Part shown: piece by piece, positions 48,574 to 57,566 of the stretch
Layout of the letters: every line of letters begins with the position of its first letter
Position numbering within the stretch: position 1 is the first letter of the stretch
Source of the DNA: Aggregatibacter segnis
GTDB lineage: Bacteria; Pseudomonadota; Gammaproteobacteria; Enterobacterales; Pasteurellaceae
Direction of reading: 5' to 3'
Length of the DNA: 64,000 nt
Assembly: GCF_003130075.1 (NCBI RefSeq)
Contig: NZ_NRCW01000003.1
Span: 247,739-311,738, forward strand
Made by a program: the position numbers and the translations under genes
Notes under the pieces: model-generated
Seen by the model: the letters and a program-made list of their open reading frames with translations, nothing else
Databases searched by the model: none
What the model was told of the DNA's origin: nothing

Positions 48574-49733
48574 TGCTTGTTCGTCCTTTTACTTGGCTCG
48601 CCTTGAGCTTTTTCGGCTACTACTGCGCCTATGGTGTATTCGTGCCGTTTTTCCCGGTTTGGTTGAAATCACAACAGTATGGCGAAGAACTGATCGGCAT
48701 GGTGTTGGCAAGTGCTTATGTCTTTCGCTTTGTCGGCGGTTTGTTTTTTTCCGGTTTAATTAAACGCGCTTCACAGTTGATCAATTCTTTGCGTGTGTTG
48801 GCGCTTGCCGGAGCGTTGATTATGGCCGGGTTAAGTGTTGTTGCGGAGAATTTTTGGTTGCTGTTTTCTGCTATTGGCTTATTTGCCATGGTCAATGCGG
48901 CAGGTATGCCGATTACGGATTCCTTGGCTACTACTTGGCAGCGGCAAATTCAGTTGGATTACGGTAAGGCTCGGCTCATTGGCTCCCTTGCCTTTGTGGT
49001 TGGCGTAACCTTATTTGGCAATGTGATTGGCTTTTTCGGTGAGCAAAATATTGTCTGGATTTTGACCGCACTTTTATTGGCGTATTCGGTGATGCAATGC
49101 GTGACACCCACGATTCCCCCACAAGATGAACTCTCGGAACAGGCAACCACGAATGTAGGTTATTGGGATTTATTAAAAAACAACACGACATTACGGGTTT
49201 TGTTGGCTTCCTCTTTAATTCAGGGCTCACATGCCGCCTATTATGTTTATAGTGTGTTATATTGGACAAGTCTGGGGATTTCCGTTTCGCAAACCAGCTT
49301 GCTATGGGGCTTAGGTGTGATTGCCGAAATTTTGCTGTTTTTCTTTTCTCGCCGTTTACTGCAAAACTGGAAGGTCAGCACTCTTTTTCATTTGGCGACC
49401 TTGGCGTGTATTGTACGTTGGATGGGGCTTGCCGCCACAAGTGAGATTTGGCTCATCGGGCTTTTGCAATTACTTCACAGCTTAACATACGCGGTGGCGC
49501 ATTACGGCATGGTGCGTTACATCACCACGCAACCGCAGTCGCACATTTCTAAATTACAAGCGTTGTATAACGGTATTTCAAACAGCGCCATGGTGGCGAT
49601 TTTGACTGCATTGAGCGGTGTGATTTATCCGTATTCCCCCTCAATGACCTTTATCTTAATGGCCATCATTGCGGCATTGGCGTTCGTGGTGACGCCACGT
49701 AAAGTGGAAGCCTTTTTACTGCATCGGGGCTAA
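48573..49733 (+). CDS. MFS transporter, HcaT/YfhS-like (3-phenylpropionate type)
   Basis: A 386-aa major facilitator with 12 hydrophobic segments. The start [20 protein letters not shown] matches the MFS_1_like/HcaT group, annotated in E. coli as a probable 3-phenylpropionate transporter. Aromatic-acid degradation genes are not seen nearby, so the substrate is uncertain. It is sandwiched between proC (1-base overlap) and xerD (2-base gap). Confidence 0.85.
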   Translation: MLVRPFTWLALSFFGYYCAYGVFVPFFPVWLKSQQYGEELIGMVLASAYVFRFVGGLFFSGLIKRASQLINSLRVLALAGALIMAGLSVVAENFWLLFSAIGLFAMVNAAGMPITDSLATTWQRQIQLDYGKARLIGSLAFVVGVTLFGNVIGFFGEQNIVWILTALLLAYSVMQCVTPTIPPQDELSEQATTNVGYWDLLKNNTTLRVLLASSLIQGSHAAYYVYSVLYWTSLGISVSQTSLLWGLGVIAEILLFFFSRRLLQNWKVSTLFHLATLACIVRWMGLAATSEIWLIGLLQLLHSLTYAVAHYGMVRYITTQPQSHISKLQALYNGISNSAMVAILTALSGVIYPYSPSMTFILMAIIAALAFVVTPRKVEAFLLHRG

Positions 49734-49735
49734 AC

Positions 49736-50629
49736 ATGAATGATCTTACCTTGCTCGATTTATTTCTAAATGAATTATGGATAGGCAAAGGCTTGTCACC
49801 CAATACCGTGCAATCTTATCGCTTGGATCTCACCGCACTTTGTGATTGGCTTAGTGAGCGCAAGTTGTCGTTGCTCGGCTTGGATTCGGTCGATCTTCAA
49901 ACCTTTCTCGGTGAGCGGGTAGAACAGGGCTATAAAGCCACCAGCACGGCGCGATTATTGAGTGCTATTCGAAAGCTTTTCCAATATTTGTATCAAGAAA
50001 AATACCGCACTGATGATCCCAGTGCGGTGCTGAGTTCGCCTAAATTACCCAGCCGTTTACCGAAGTATTTAACCGAGCAACAAGTCACGGATTTGTTGAA
50101 TGTGCAACGTTTGGATCAGCCGATTGAACTACGCGATAAAGCGATGTTGGAGCTGTTGTATGCCACGGGGTTGCGGGTCACGGAATTAATTTCATTACAT
50201 ACCGATAGCATCAATTTAAATCAAGGCGTCGTGCGGGTCATCGGCAAAGGCAATAAAGAACGTATTGTGCCGATGGGAGAGGAGGCCACCCATTGGGTGA
50301 AACAATTTATGCTGTTTGCCCGCCCGATTTTATTGGATGGACAAAGTTCTGATGTGCTATTTCCAAGCCGTCGCGGTACACAAATGACACGCCAAACATT
50401 TTGGCATCGGATTAAACATTATGCGGTGCTGGCGGAAATTGATAGCAACATGTTGTCGCCACACGTTTTGCGTCACGCTTTTGCGACGCATTTGGTAAAT
50501 CACGGTGCGGATTTGCGTGTGGTGCAAATGTTGTTGGGCCACAGTGATTTATCAACGACACAAATTTATACCCATGTGGCGAAAGAACGCTTGAAACGTT
50601 TGCACGAACGCTATCATCCGCGAGGTTAA
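49736..50629 (+). CDS. xerD: Site-specific tyrosine recombinase XerD
   Basis: A 297-aa recombinase that, with XerC, resolves chromosome dimers at dif. The N-terminal SAM-like core-binding domain (1-~100) precedes the catalytic domain with R147 in ATGLRVTELISL, HVLRHAFATHL (H-x-x-R), the LLGHSDLSTTQ box and the nucleophile about Y278 in QIYTHV. Length equals E. coli XerD (298 aa), and the N-terminal profile fits XerD better than XerC. It is the last gene of proC-MFS-xerD. Confidence 0.95.
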   Translation: MNDLTLLDLFLNELWIGKGLSPNTVQSYRLDLTALCDWLSERKLSLLGLDSVDLQTFLGERVEQGYKATSTARLLSAIRKLFQYLYQEKYRTDDPSAVLSSPKLPSRLPKYLTEQQVTDLLNVQRLDQPIELRDKAMLELLYATGLRVTELISLHTDSINLNQGVVRVIGKGNKERIVPMGEEATHWVKQFMLFARPILLDGQSSDVLFPSRRGTQMTRQTFWHRIKHYAVLAEIDSNMLSPHVLRHAFATHLVNHGADLRVVQMLLGHSDLSTTQIYTHVAKERLKRLHERYHPRG

Positions 50630-50688
50630 TTTTGGATAGATAAATCGAGTGTTTTTTAATCAATTATGCGCTTTTATCGTGCATTTCC

Positions 50689-50717
50689 TCGACGGAAAGC
50701 CTTTGTCTCGTTATAAT
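50689..50717 (+). promoter_or_regulatory. Promoter of tig
   Basis: TATAAT at 50712-50717 with TCGACG 17 bases upstream at 50689-50694. The leader to the tig start is about 70 bases. Confidence 0.5.
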
Positions 50718-50793
50718 TCATCGTCTTATTTTCTATTAATAACGTGTTCGGTGTGAGCATTCGCCGAGTGCATCAATTTGAGGTAACATCATA

Positions 50794-52092
50794 ATGTCAT
50801 TAAATATTGAAACGACTCAAGGTTTAGAGCGTCGTGTAACCATCACCGTTCCGGCTGAAACCGTTGTTCAAGCTATCCGCGAAGAATTAAAACGCGTTGC
50901 TAAAAACGCGCGTGTTGACGGTTTCCGTAAAGGCAAAGTCCCTCCACACATTATTGAAAAACGTTTCGGCGCCTCTGTTCGTCAAGACATTTTAGGCGAT
51001 TTATTACAAAACCATTTCTTCCAAGCGGTTATCGAAAACAAAGTTAACCTAGCAGGTCGTCCAAGTTTTACTGTGGAACAATTTGAAGAAGGTAAAGAAT
51101 TAAAATTCAGCGCAACTTTTGAAGTGTACCCTGAAGTTGAGTTAAAAGGCTTAGAAAATATCAAAGTGGAAAAACCGGTTGTTGAAATCTCTGAAGCAGA
51201 TGTTGACAAGATGGTTGAAGTATTGCGTAAACAACAAGCAACTTGGACTGAAAGTCAAGACGCAGCGAAAGCAGAAGATCGCGTAACTATTGACTTCGTG
51301 GGTTCTGTTGACGGCGAAGAATTTGAAGGCGGCAAAGCATCCGATTTCGTTTTATTCATGGGTCAAGGTCGTATGATCCCAGGTTTTGAAGAGGGCATCG
51401 TTGGCCACAAAGCGGGCGACAAATTCACTATTGATGTGACTTTCCCGGAAGAATATCACGCTGAAAACTTAAAAGGTAAAGCGGCGAAATTTGACATTAC
51501 GTTGAAGAAAGTTGAAGTGATGGTATTACCGGAATTAACCGATGAGTTTGTTGCAAAATTTGGTCCAAATACCAAATCCGTTGCAGATTTACGCAATGAA
51601 ATTCGTAAAAACATGCAACGTGAATTGAAAAACGCGTTAACCACTCGTGTGAAAACTCAAGTGATTGACGGTTTAGTAGAACAAAACCAAATTGATGTGC
51701 CAAGTTCTGCAGTTGAACAAGAAATTGACGTATTGCGTCAACAAGCAGCACAACGTTTTGGTGGCAATGCACAACAAGCAGCACAATTACCACGCGAATT
51801 ATTTGAAGAACAAGCTAAACGTCGCGTATTAGTTGGTCTATTGTTAGCGCAAGTTATCTCTTCTAACGAATTAAAAGCAGATGAAGAACGCGCTAAAGCG
51901 ATGATCGAAGAAATCGCGTCTGCTTATGAACAACCGGCGGAAGTGGTTGAATACTACAGCAAAAACAACGAATTAATGAATAACATTCGTAACGTAGTAT
52001 TAGAAGAGCAAGCGGTTGATGCCGTGTTAGCGAAAGCACAAGTGACCGAAAAAGCGGCGACTTTCGATGAGATCATGAATCCACAAGCTTAA
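50794..52092 (+). CDS. tig: Trigger factor (ribosome-associated chaperone)
   Basis: A 432-aa protein, the same length as E. coli trigger factor. The N-terminal ribosome-binding domain carries the signature GFRKGKVP (about residues 43-50); the FKBP-like prolyl isomerase domain follows (about 150-245; [20 protein letters not shown]), then the helical chaperone C-domain. It binds nascent chains at the ribosome exit. The gene is monocistronic and well-coded, with few rare-looking codons. Confidence 0.97.
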   Translation: MSLNIETTQGLERRVTITVPAETVVQAIREELKRVAKNARVDGFRKGKVPPHIIEKRFGASVRQDILGDLLQNHFFQAVIENKVNLAGRPSFTVEQFEEGKELKFSATFEVYPEVELKGLENIKVEKPVVEISEADVDKMVEVLRKQQATWTESQDAAKAEDRVTIDFVGSVDGEEFEGGKASDFVLFMGQGRMIPGFEEGIVGHKAGDKFTIDVTFPEEYHAENLKGKAAKFDITLKKVEVMVLPELTDEFVAKFGPNTKSVADLRNEIRKNMQRELKNALTTRVKTQVIDGLVEQNQIDVPSSAVEQEIDVLRQQAAQRFGGNAQQAAQLPRELFEEQAKRRVLVGLLLAQVISSNELKADEERAKAMIEEIASAYEQPAEVVEYYSKNNELMNNIRNVVLEEQAVDAVLAKAQVTEKAATFDEIMNPQA

Positions 52093-52137
52093 TGATTCTC
52101 CGCGAAGTGCGGTTAATCTTTTAAGTGTTTTTTAGTT

Positions 52138-52169
52138 AAATACCTCGATGAAAATCGGGGTATTTTTTT
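52138..52169 (+). terminator. Rho-independent terminator of tig
   Basis: AAATACCTCGAT / ATCGGGGTATTT (one imperfect pair) with a short loop and seven T residues. Confidence 0.85.
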
Positions 52170-52205
52170 GCGTTGTAAATATCACCATGAGATTTTGTTA
52201 GGCAA

Positions 52206-52237
52206 CAAAAAAGGGTATCTTCAGATACCCTTTTTTC
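52206..52237 (-). terminator. Rho-independent terminator of hflKC
   Basis: AGGGTATCT (52212-52220) pairs with AGATACCCT (52223-52231); the A6 on the left becomes the T-run on the minus strand, just beyond the hflC stop. Confidence 0.85.
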
Positions 52238-52247
52238 TATTAGAACA

Positions 52248-53135
52248 TTACTTACTTGGTGATTGCATGAAACGGAAGAAATCACTGTCCGGTTTTAAAA
52301 TCAACAAGTTATCCGAATTAGAGAAGCTGCTTTCATAGGCTTTAAGACTACGAATGAAGCTATAAAATTCCGGTTCTTTACCAAAGGCATCAGCAAAGAT
52401 CTTCGCTGCAGTGGCATCGCCCTCACCGCGTAATTCTTGCGCCGTTTTTTCTGCATTGGCAATGATCAATGTGACTTTACGATCTACATCAGCTTGGATA
52501 AAGGCTGCTTTTTCTTTACCTTGTGAACGGTGTTCGCGAGCAACTGCATCACGTTCTGCACGCATACGTTGGTAAATAGAAGAAGACACTTCATCCGGCA
52601 AGTTAATTTGCTTGATACGTACGTCTAGTACTTCAATTCCCAATTCAGCAGTGCTGTCTTGTCCACTATTGAGCGCATTTTTAGCCCCCGCCATGAGTTC
52701 ACCACGTGTACCTGAAACGATGTCTTTAATGGTGCGGGAACCTATTTCAGAACGCAAACGGTCGTTAACTTTACGGCGTAATAAATTGGCTGCTTGGGCG
52801 TAGTCGCCACCACCGGTGGTGGTAAAGAAACGACCGAAATCGTTAATACGCCATTTCACGTAGGAATCCACCAAAAGGTCTTTTTTCTCTACGGTCACAA
52901 AACGATCTGCTTGTCCATCTAGAGTTTGAATACGGGCATCCAGCGCTTTCAAATTATCAATAAAAGGGATTTTGAAATGTAATCCCGGCGTATAAATTGC
53001 CACTTTATTATCGGCATCGCGTTGCACTTTGCCAAAGCGTAACATAATGCCACGCGTACCTTCACTGACAACCACAATGCTGGAATAAAGCACCGCGATA
53101 AGCACGAAAATAACAGGTAATAAAAATTTACGCAT
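52248..53135 (-). CDS. hflC: Protease modulator HflC
   Basis: A 295-aa SPFH-family protein that, with HflK, encloses the FtsH protease in the inner membrane. An N-terminal anchor (residues 3-22) precedes the band-7 domain (VSEGTRGIMLRFGKV; DSYVKWRI) and a coiled region (HRSQGKEKAAFIQADVDRKVTLIIANAEKTA). Its start shares one base with the hflK stop. Length is shorter than E. coli HflC (334 aa), with a shorter middle region. Confidence 0.93.
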   Translation of the reverse strand: MRKFLLPVIFVLIAVLYSSIVVVSEGTRGIMLRFGKVQRDADNKVAIYTPGLHFKIPFIDNLKALDARIQTLDGQADRFVTVEKKDLLVDSYVKWRINDFGRFFTTTGGGDYAQAANLLRRKVNDRLRSEIGSRTIKDIVSGTRGELMAGAKNALNSGQDSTAELGIEVLDVRIKQINLPDEVSSSIYQRMRAERDAVAREHRSQGKEKAAFIQADVDRKVTLIIANAEKTAQELRGEGDATAAKIFADAFGKEPEFYSFIRSLKAYESSFSNSDNLLILKPDSDFFRFMQSPSK

Positions 53136-54400
53136 TAGTTAATTCTCCCTTGGCGACCATTGTCGGTACGCGATTCCATTGGTCTAAGTGGTGCTGTTTG
53201 CTCATGCGTGCGTGAAACAGGCGCAGAAGTTACCGCACTTTGTTGTGTTTCATTGGATTCACTTACATTGGTACTACCGTTCGAGCCAGTGGATTTTTTA
53301 CCTTTTAACAATTGTTCTAAAGGCAATACGGTTAAGTTATTTCCATTGCCGGAATCCAACATGACTTTTGGTGTATTTGCCATGACTTTTTCCATGGATT
53401 GAATATATAAGCGTTCGCGGAAGACGGTTGGTGCTGCTTTAAACTCAGGTAAGAGCGGTTGGAAACGTTCCACTTCCCCTTTAGCATCTAGCACCACGCG
53501 GTCTTTATAGGCTGTCGCTTCTTCTAAAATGCGTTGTGCATTACCACGAGCAATCGGCTCTTTCTCACGCGCATAGGCTTCTGCTTCACGAATATAACGT
53601 TGTTCGTCTTCTTGTGCTTTAATCGCATCATCAAAGGCTTCTTTGACTTCTTCCGGTGGACGTGCAGATTGGAAGTTCACATCAATCACTTCTAAACCCA
53701 TATCATATGGTTCAATAATTTGATTTAACGCTTTCCAAGTATTTTCACGTACGACGGAACGACCTGTCGTCAAAATATCGTTCATTGTCATATGGCCGAT
53801 AACATAGCGTAATGCACTGTCGGTAGCCTGATTCAAACTATCGTTGGCATTGATTGCACTAAACAGGTATTTTTCAGGATTTTGGACACGATACTGCACG
53901 GTCATTTCCACTTTCACCATGTTTTCATCTTGGGTGAGCATGGAACCTTGTGTTCTTAATTCAAGTACACGCTCAACGTTGACCGGAATCACTCGATCAA
54001 TAAAAGTCGGTTTCCAGTTTAAGCCAGGTTGTTGAATGGAATGGAATTGTCCTAAACGTAGCACGACGCCACGTTCTGCTTCTTTGATGGTATAGAAACC
54101 ACTGGCGCCCCACATAATCACGCCGGCTGTAATCGCAATCGGTAATAATTTACCTAAGCCGGAAGGCAGGTTAGACGCACCGGAATGATTGTTTTTAGCC
54201 CCTTTACCACCCATTTTTTTCAATAAGTTATTGAAAATCTCTTCTAAGTCCGGTGGTGATTGTTCGTTCTTTTTTTGTGAGTTGGAAGAATGATCCCAGT
54301 TAGACTGACCTTCGTTTTTATCGGAACCCTGATTTCCAGAGGATTGCCCGTTTTGCTTTGGTTTGCCCCAAGGATCTTGATCTGAACCATTTAAAGACAT
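53135..54400 (-). CDS. hflK: Protease modulator HflK
   Basis: A 421-aa SPFH-family partner of HflC. The cytoplasmic N-terminus is Gly/Asn/Ser/Lys-rich (residues 1-80), followed by a membrane anchor (about 88-108) and the band-7 domain (EAERGVVLRLGQFHSIQQPGL). The C-terminal tail is Ser/Thr/Gln-rich. Start 54400 (MSLNGSDQDPWGKP) is chosen because GGAGAAA precedes it; the in-frame ATG at 54412 overlaps that ribosome-binding site. It is the first gene of the hflK-hflC operon. Confidence 0.94.
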   Translation of the reverse strand: MSLNGSDQDPWGKPKQNGQSSGNQGSDKNEGQSNWDHSSNSQKKNEQSPPDLEEIFNNLLKKMGGKGAKNNHSGASNLPSGLGKLLPIAITAGVIMWGASGFYTIKEAERGVVLRLGQFHSIQQPGLNWKPTFIDRVIPVNVERVLELRTQGSMLTQDENMVKVEMTVQYRVQNPEKYLFSAINANDSLNQATDSALRYVIGHMTMNDILTTGRSVVRENTWKALNQIIEPYDMGLEVIDVNFQSARPPEEVKEAFDDAIKAQEDEQRYIREAEAYAREKEPIARGNAQRILEEATAYKDRVVLDAKGEVERFQPLLPEFKAAPTVFRERLYIQSMEKVMANTPKVMLDSGNGNNLTVLPLEQLLKGKKSTGSNGSTNVSESNETQQSAVTSAPVSRTHEQTAPLRPMESRTDNGRQGRIN

Positions 54401-54494
54401 TGCTTTCTCCATTTGTCAAAAAATTGTTGCAAGTCTAAACAAAATCGCGTGTTAAGTCTAACGATTAATGGGAAAGTCTATCGATTTTAAAGGG

Positions 54495-55214
54495 TTAATT
54501 ATTCACGTTGTAGTGAATTTTATGCACAAGCCTTTGAGGTTGAAGATGCTCGCCATCCCAAGTCCAAAAATAGGGCGATTTTATAGCTGTTTGGTTAACA
54601 AAATAGGCGAGATAAAAAGGCAGTTCATCGGTAAAACACAGCTGTCCACGGGGGCAGTGGGCCGAGAAAATGTGTAAGGTTTCGGGATGATGTGTCACTT
54701 CTGATAATTTTGCGATGCCCACGCCTTGGGATTTCAACACGGCTTCGCGTAAACACCAAATACGATAAAAAGCGGATTGGGATTCAGTTTGTTGTTGAAA
54801 CCAGTCGATTTCTTCCGTGCTTGCAAAATGTTCCAACAGGGCTAAATAAGGACGTTCTTTGCTAGGCGATTCAATGTCGATTCCTACCGCACTTTTTTCA
54901 CCTGGTTGGCTGATGTGCAAAATCACTGCCACCCAATCACCGGAATGGCTGATATTAAAATCAAAATCAGAAAAGGGAAATTGCGGTCGGTCAGTTTCTG
55001 TACGCGAAATTTGACCTAAAAGTGCGGTCGGTTTTTCTGCTGTTTTGAGTAATTGCCACAGCAAGAAATGCGCTAAACGACGACATTGCCAACGTTGTTG
55101 CATACGCGGGTTGCCGTGGCTTAACGTCAGCAAATTAGCCGGAATCAGGTCGGCTGGGATGTCATGAAAAGGGAAGGGGGTGTGAATATTTCCCCAAGCG
55201 ATTAGCGTTGTCAT
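54495..55214 (-). CDS. 4'-phosphopantetheinyl transferase superfamily protein
   Basis: A 239-aa Sfp/HetI/AcpT-type enzyme that would transfer phosphopantetheine from CoA to carrier proteins. The metal-binding motif is VGIDIESPS, and the second signature reads WCLREAVLKSQGVGI, with Arg in place of the usual Lys of W(S/C)xKEAxxK. The N-terminal FNISHSGDWVAV block is also conserved. It lies next to hflK, as in H. influenzae. It may serve a carrier protein other than fatty-acid ACP; the target is unknown. Confidence 0.87.
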   Translation of the reverse strand: MTTLIAWGNIHTPFPFHDIPADLIPANLLTLSHGNPRMQQRWQCRRLAHFLLWQLLKTAEKPTALLGQISRTETDRPQFPFSDFDFNISHSGDWVAVILHISQPGEKSAVGIDIESPSKERPYLALLEHFASTEEIDWFQQQTESQSAFYRIWCLREAVLKSQGVGIAKLSEVTHHPETLHIFSAHCPRGQLCFTDELPFYLAYFVNQTAIKSPYFWTWDGEHLQPQRLVHKIHYNVNN

Positions 55215-55223
55215 CGTGATAAG

Positions 55224-55266
55224 AAAAGTGCGGTCAAAATCCGTTGAATTTTGTCACCGCACTTTT
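55224..55266 (-). terminator. Terminator of thrABC from inverted uptake signals
   Basis: AAAAGTGCGGT (55224-55234) pairs with ACCGCACTTTT (55256-55266); an inner CAAAAT/ATTTTG extends the stem. It is just beyond the thrC stop on the minus strand. Confidence 0.82.
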
Positions 55267-55271
55267 TCACC

Positions 55272-56546
55272 TTATTTCAATAAATAAGCTCTTAACTGCG
55301 CAAAATCGTTTTCCATTTCATCGGATAACAACGGCAGTTTGTTGTGTTTATCCAACGCTTCCGGTAACGGTAGCGTTAAATCCAGAATACGTTCGACGGA
55401 TTCTTTAAATTTTGCCGGATGCGCAGTGCACAGGAATAAGCCGGTTTCGCCTGGTTGTAAATCCTGTTTTAACACTTCATAGGCCACAGCGCCATGCGGT
55501 TCGCATAAATAACCCAGTTGATTCATGGCGCGTAAGGTATCTTCTGTTTGTGCATCGGAAATTGCAGCCGAATGTAACTCGGTCAATGCCCAACCATTAC
55601 GTTTGAACAATTCTTCCACGCGAGGCCAGTTGTTCGGACGAGAAACGTCCATAGCGTTGGAAAGGGTGGCCACGGTTGCATTTGGTAACCAGTTTCCGCT
55701 GTGTAAATAACGCGGCACTGTGTCGTTGGCGTTGGTGGCTGCGATAAAACGTTTAATCGGTAAGCCGAGGGTTTTAGCGATTAATCCGGCTGTGAGGTTG
55801 CCGAAGTTGCCGCTTGGCACGGAAACCACCAAGTTTTCACGTTGTGCTTTTGGTAATTGTGCTGCCGCTTCAAAGTAATAGCACACCTGCGCCAATAAAC
55901 GGCTGATATTGATGGAGTTCGCCGAGTTTAAACCGATGGCTTGGCGTAGTTCTGCATCATCAAAGGCTTGTTTTACTAAAGCTTGGCAGGCATCGAAATC
56001 GGCATTGATTGCGATGGTACGAATATTGCCGCCGAGGGTACAGAATAATTTTTCTTGTAACGGGCTGATTTTGCCTTTCGGGTATAAAATCACCACCTCG
56101 ATATTTTCTAAACCATAGAACGCATGGGCAACTGCCGCACCAGTGTCCCCGGATGTCGCGGTTAAAATCGTGATTTTGCCGTCACCGCGTACGGTCGCAA
56201 GGGCTTGTGCCATAAAGCGTCCGCCGAAGTCTTTAAAGGCAAGGGTTGGGCCGTGGAACAATTCCAATGCATAAATATTGTCTTCCACGTTGGCAACCGG
56301 TGCAGGGAAGGTGAAGGCGTTGCGTACCATTTGTTCAAGCTGGGCTTGAGGGATTTCCTCACCGATTAAGGCACCAAGGATTTTTTGGCTGCGTTCAACC
56401 AGTGGCAATGCCAACAGTTCATCGATATTGCTTAAGTTCGGTATGTTTTCAGGGAAAAATAAGCCCTGATCTTTGCCTAACCCTTGGCGTACGGCTTGGG
56501 CAAAATTGACCTGTTCTTCGGGGTGTTTGATGTTGTATAAATTCAT
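55272..56546 (-). CDS. thrC: Threonine synthase
   Basis: A 424-aa PLP enzyme that converts O-phosphohomoserine to threonine. The Schiff-base lysine is K105 in GPTLAFKDFGGRFM, with the phosphate-binding loop TATSGDTGAAVAHAF downstream and the PSGNFGNLTAG segment in the middle. Length matches E. coli ThrC (428 aa). It is the last gene of thrLABC. Confidence 0.97.
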   Translation of the reverse strand: MNLYNIKHPEEQVNFAQAVRQGLGKDQGLFFPENIPNLSNIDELLALPLVERSQKILGALIGEEIPQAQLEQMVRNAFTFPAPVANVEDNIYALELFHGPTLAFKDFGGRFMAQALATVRGDGKITILTATSGDTGAAVAHAFYGLENIEVVILYPKGKISPLQEKLFCTLGGNIRTIAINADFDACQALVKQAFDDAELRQAIGLNSANSINISRLLAQVCYYFEAAAQLPKAQRENLVVSVPSGNFGNLTAGLIAKTLGLPIKRFIAATNANDTVPRYLHSGNWLPNATVATLSNAMDVSRPNNWPRVEELFKRNGWALTELHSAAISDAQTEDTLRAMNQLGYLCEPHGAVAYEVLKQDLQPGETGLFLCTAHPAKFKESVERILDLTLPLPEALDKHNKLPLLSDEMENDFAQLRAYLLK

Positions 56547-56609
56547 GTGAAACCTGTTCTTTTGTTTGGCACCTTTAAGACAAAAGTGCGGTGATTTTTT
56601 TCCGGTGTT

Positions 56610-57554
56610 TTAATCAAGCTCTCTTGCACCGGCATTATCGACTTTGCAAATGTGCACAAAGCCTTCGTTGTTTTGTAAATAATGATTTTCAAGGTAAGTG
56701 GCAAGTTTGCCGGCAATATGCAAGTCCGGTGCGATGGAAAAGATCGTCGGGCCGGACCCTGAAATTCCGGTGGCTAACGCACCTAAATCACGCGTCGCTT
56801 GTTTCACTTCGGCAAAGTTAGGCAACAAGGCTTCGCGATAAGGTTCGGCAATGACATCTTTCATCATCATGGCGGCTAAATTTTCCTGTTGTGTGTGGCA
56901 AGCATGCACGAAACCACCCAGATGGCGACCATGTGCAATAACATCTTGACGTGTGTAGCTTTTCGGTAAAATTGCTCGGGCTTCCGCAGTGGACACCTCA
57001 ATTCCCGGGTACGCCAAGACCCAATACCAATGATCAAAAAACGGCAAGGTTTGGCAAATGTTGCCGAGTGATTGCACCATAAACTGCACGCCACCCAAGT
57101 AGCAAGGCGCCACATTATCGTAATGAATGGAGCCGGAAATGCGTCCTTCCAACTCGCCCATCATTTCTAACAATTCCATTTTAGAAAAAGGTTCGTCATG
57201 GAATTTATTCAGCGCGACCAAGGCGGCAACAATAGAGCAGGCACTGGAGCCCAAGCCTGAACCGATAGGCATATTTTTCTCTAAGGTTAAGCGTAGCGGT
57301 TTGACTTTTGTGTTACGTAATTTGAGCTGTTCGCTGAATAACACATAGGCTTGATAAACGATATTCTTTTGCGGCTCCTTTGGCAATTTACGCACAAAAT
57401 AACCCGCACTTTCTAACTCAAAGCCGGCGGCGATAGGTTCGATTTGCACCACATCGCCTAATAATGAACCGTTAATTGGGGAAATTGCCGCACCTAAGGT
57501 ATCAAAACCGACGCTGATATTGGCACTGGAGGCCGGCGCATAGACTCTTAGCAT
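56610..57554 (-). CDS. thrB: Homoserine kinase
   Basis: A 314-aa GHMP kinase that phosphorylates homoserine. The ATP-binding motif is [20 protein letters not shown] (about residues 91-110); the N-terminal [17 protein letters not shown] and C-terminal [12 protein letters not shown] are also typical. It follows thrA by 12 bases with CGGAGAAT as ribosome-binding site. thrC begins 63 bases downstream; a single uptake-signal core lies in that gap. Confidence 0.97.
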   Translation of the reverse strand: MLRVYAPASSANISVGFDTLGAAISPINGSLLGDVVQIEPIAAGFELESAGYFVRKLPKEPQKNIVYQAYVLFSEQLKLRNTKVKPLRLTLEKNMPIGSGLGSSACSIVAALVALNKFHDEPFSKMELLEMMGELEGRISGSIHYDNVAPCYLGGVQFMVQSLGNICQTLPFFDHWYWVLAYPGIEVSTAEARAILPKSYTRQDVIAHGRHLGGFVHACHTQQENLAAMMMKDVIAEPYREALLPNFAEVKQATRDLGALATGISGSGPTIFSIAPDLHIAGKLATYLENHYLQNNEGFVHICKVDNAGARELD

Positions 57555-57566
57555 AACATTCTCCGT

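Noticed and set aside
54468..54677. 69-codon plus-strand ORF across the hflK/phosphopantetheinyl transferase gap
   Set aside because: Overlaps the 3' end of the minus-strand transferase gene, no ribosome-binding site and no recognisable product.
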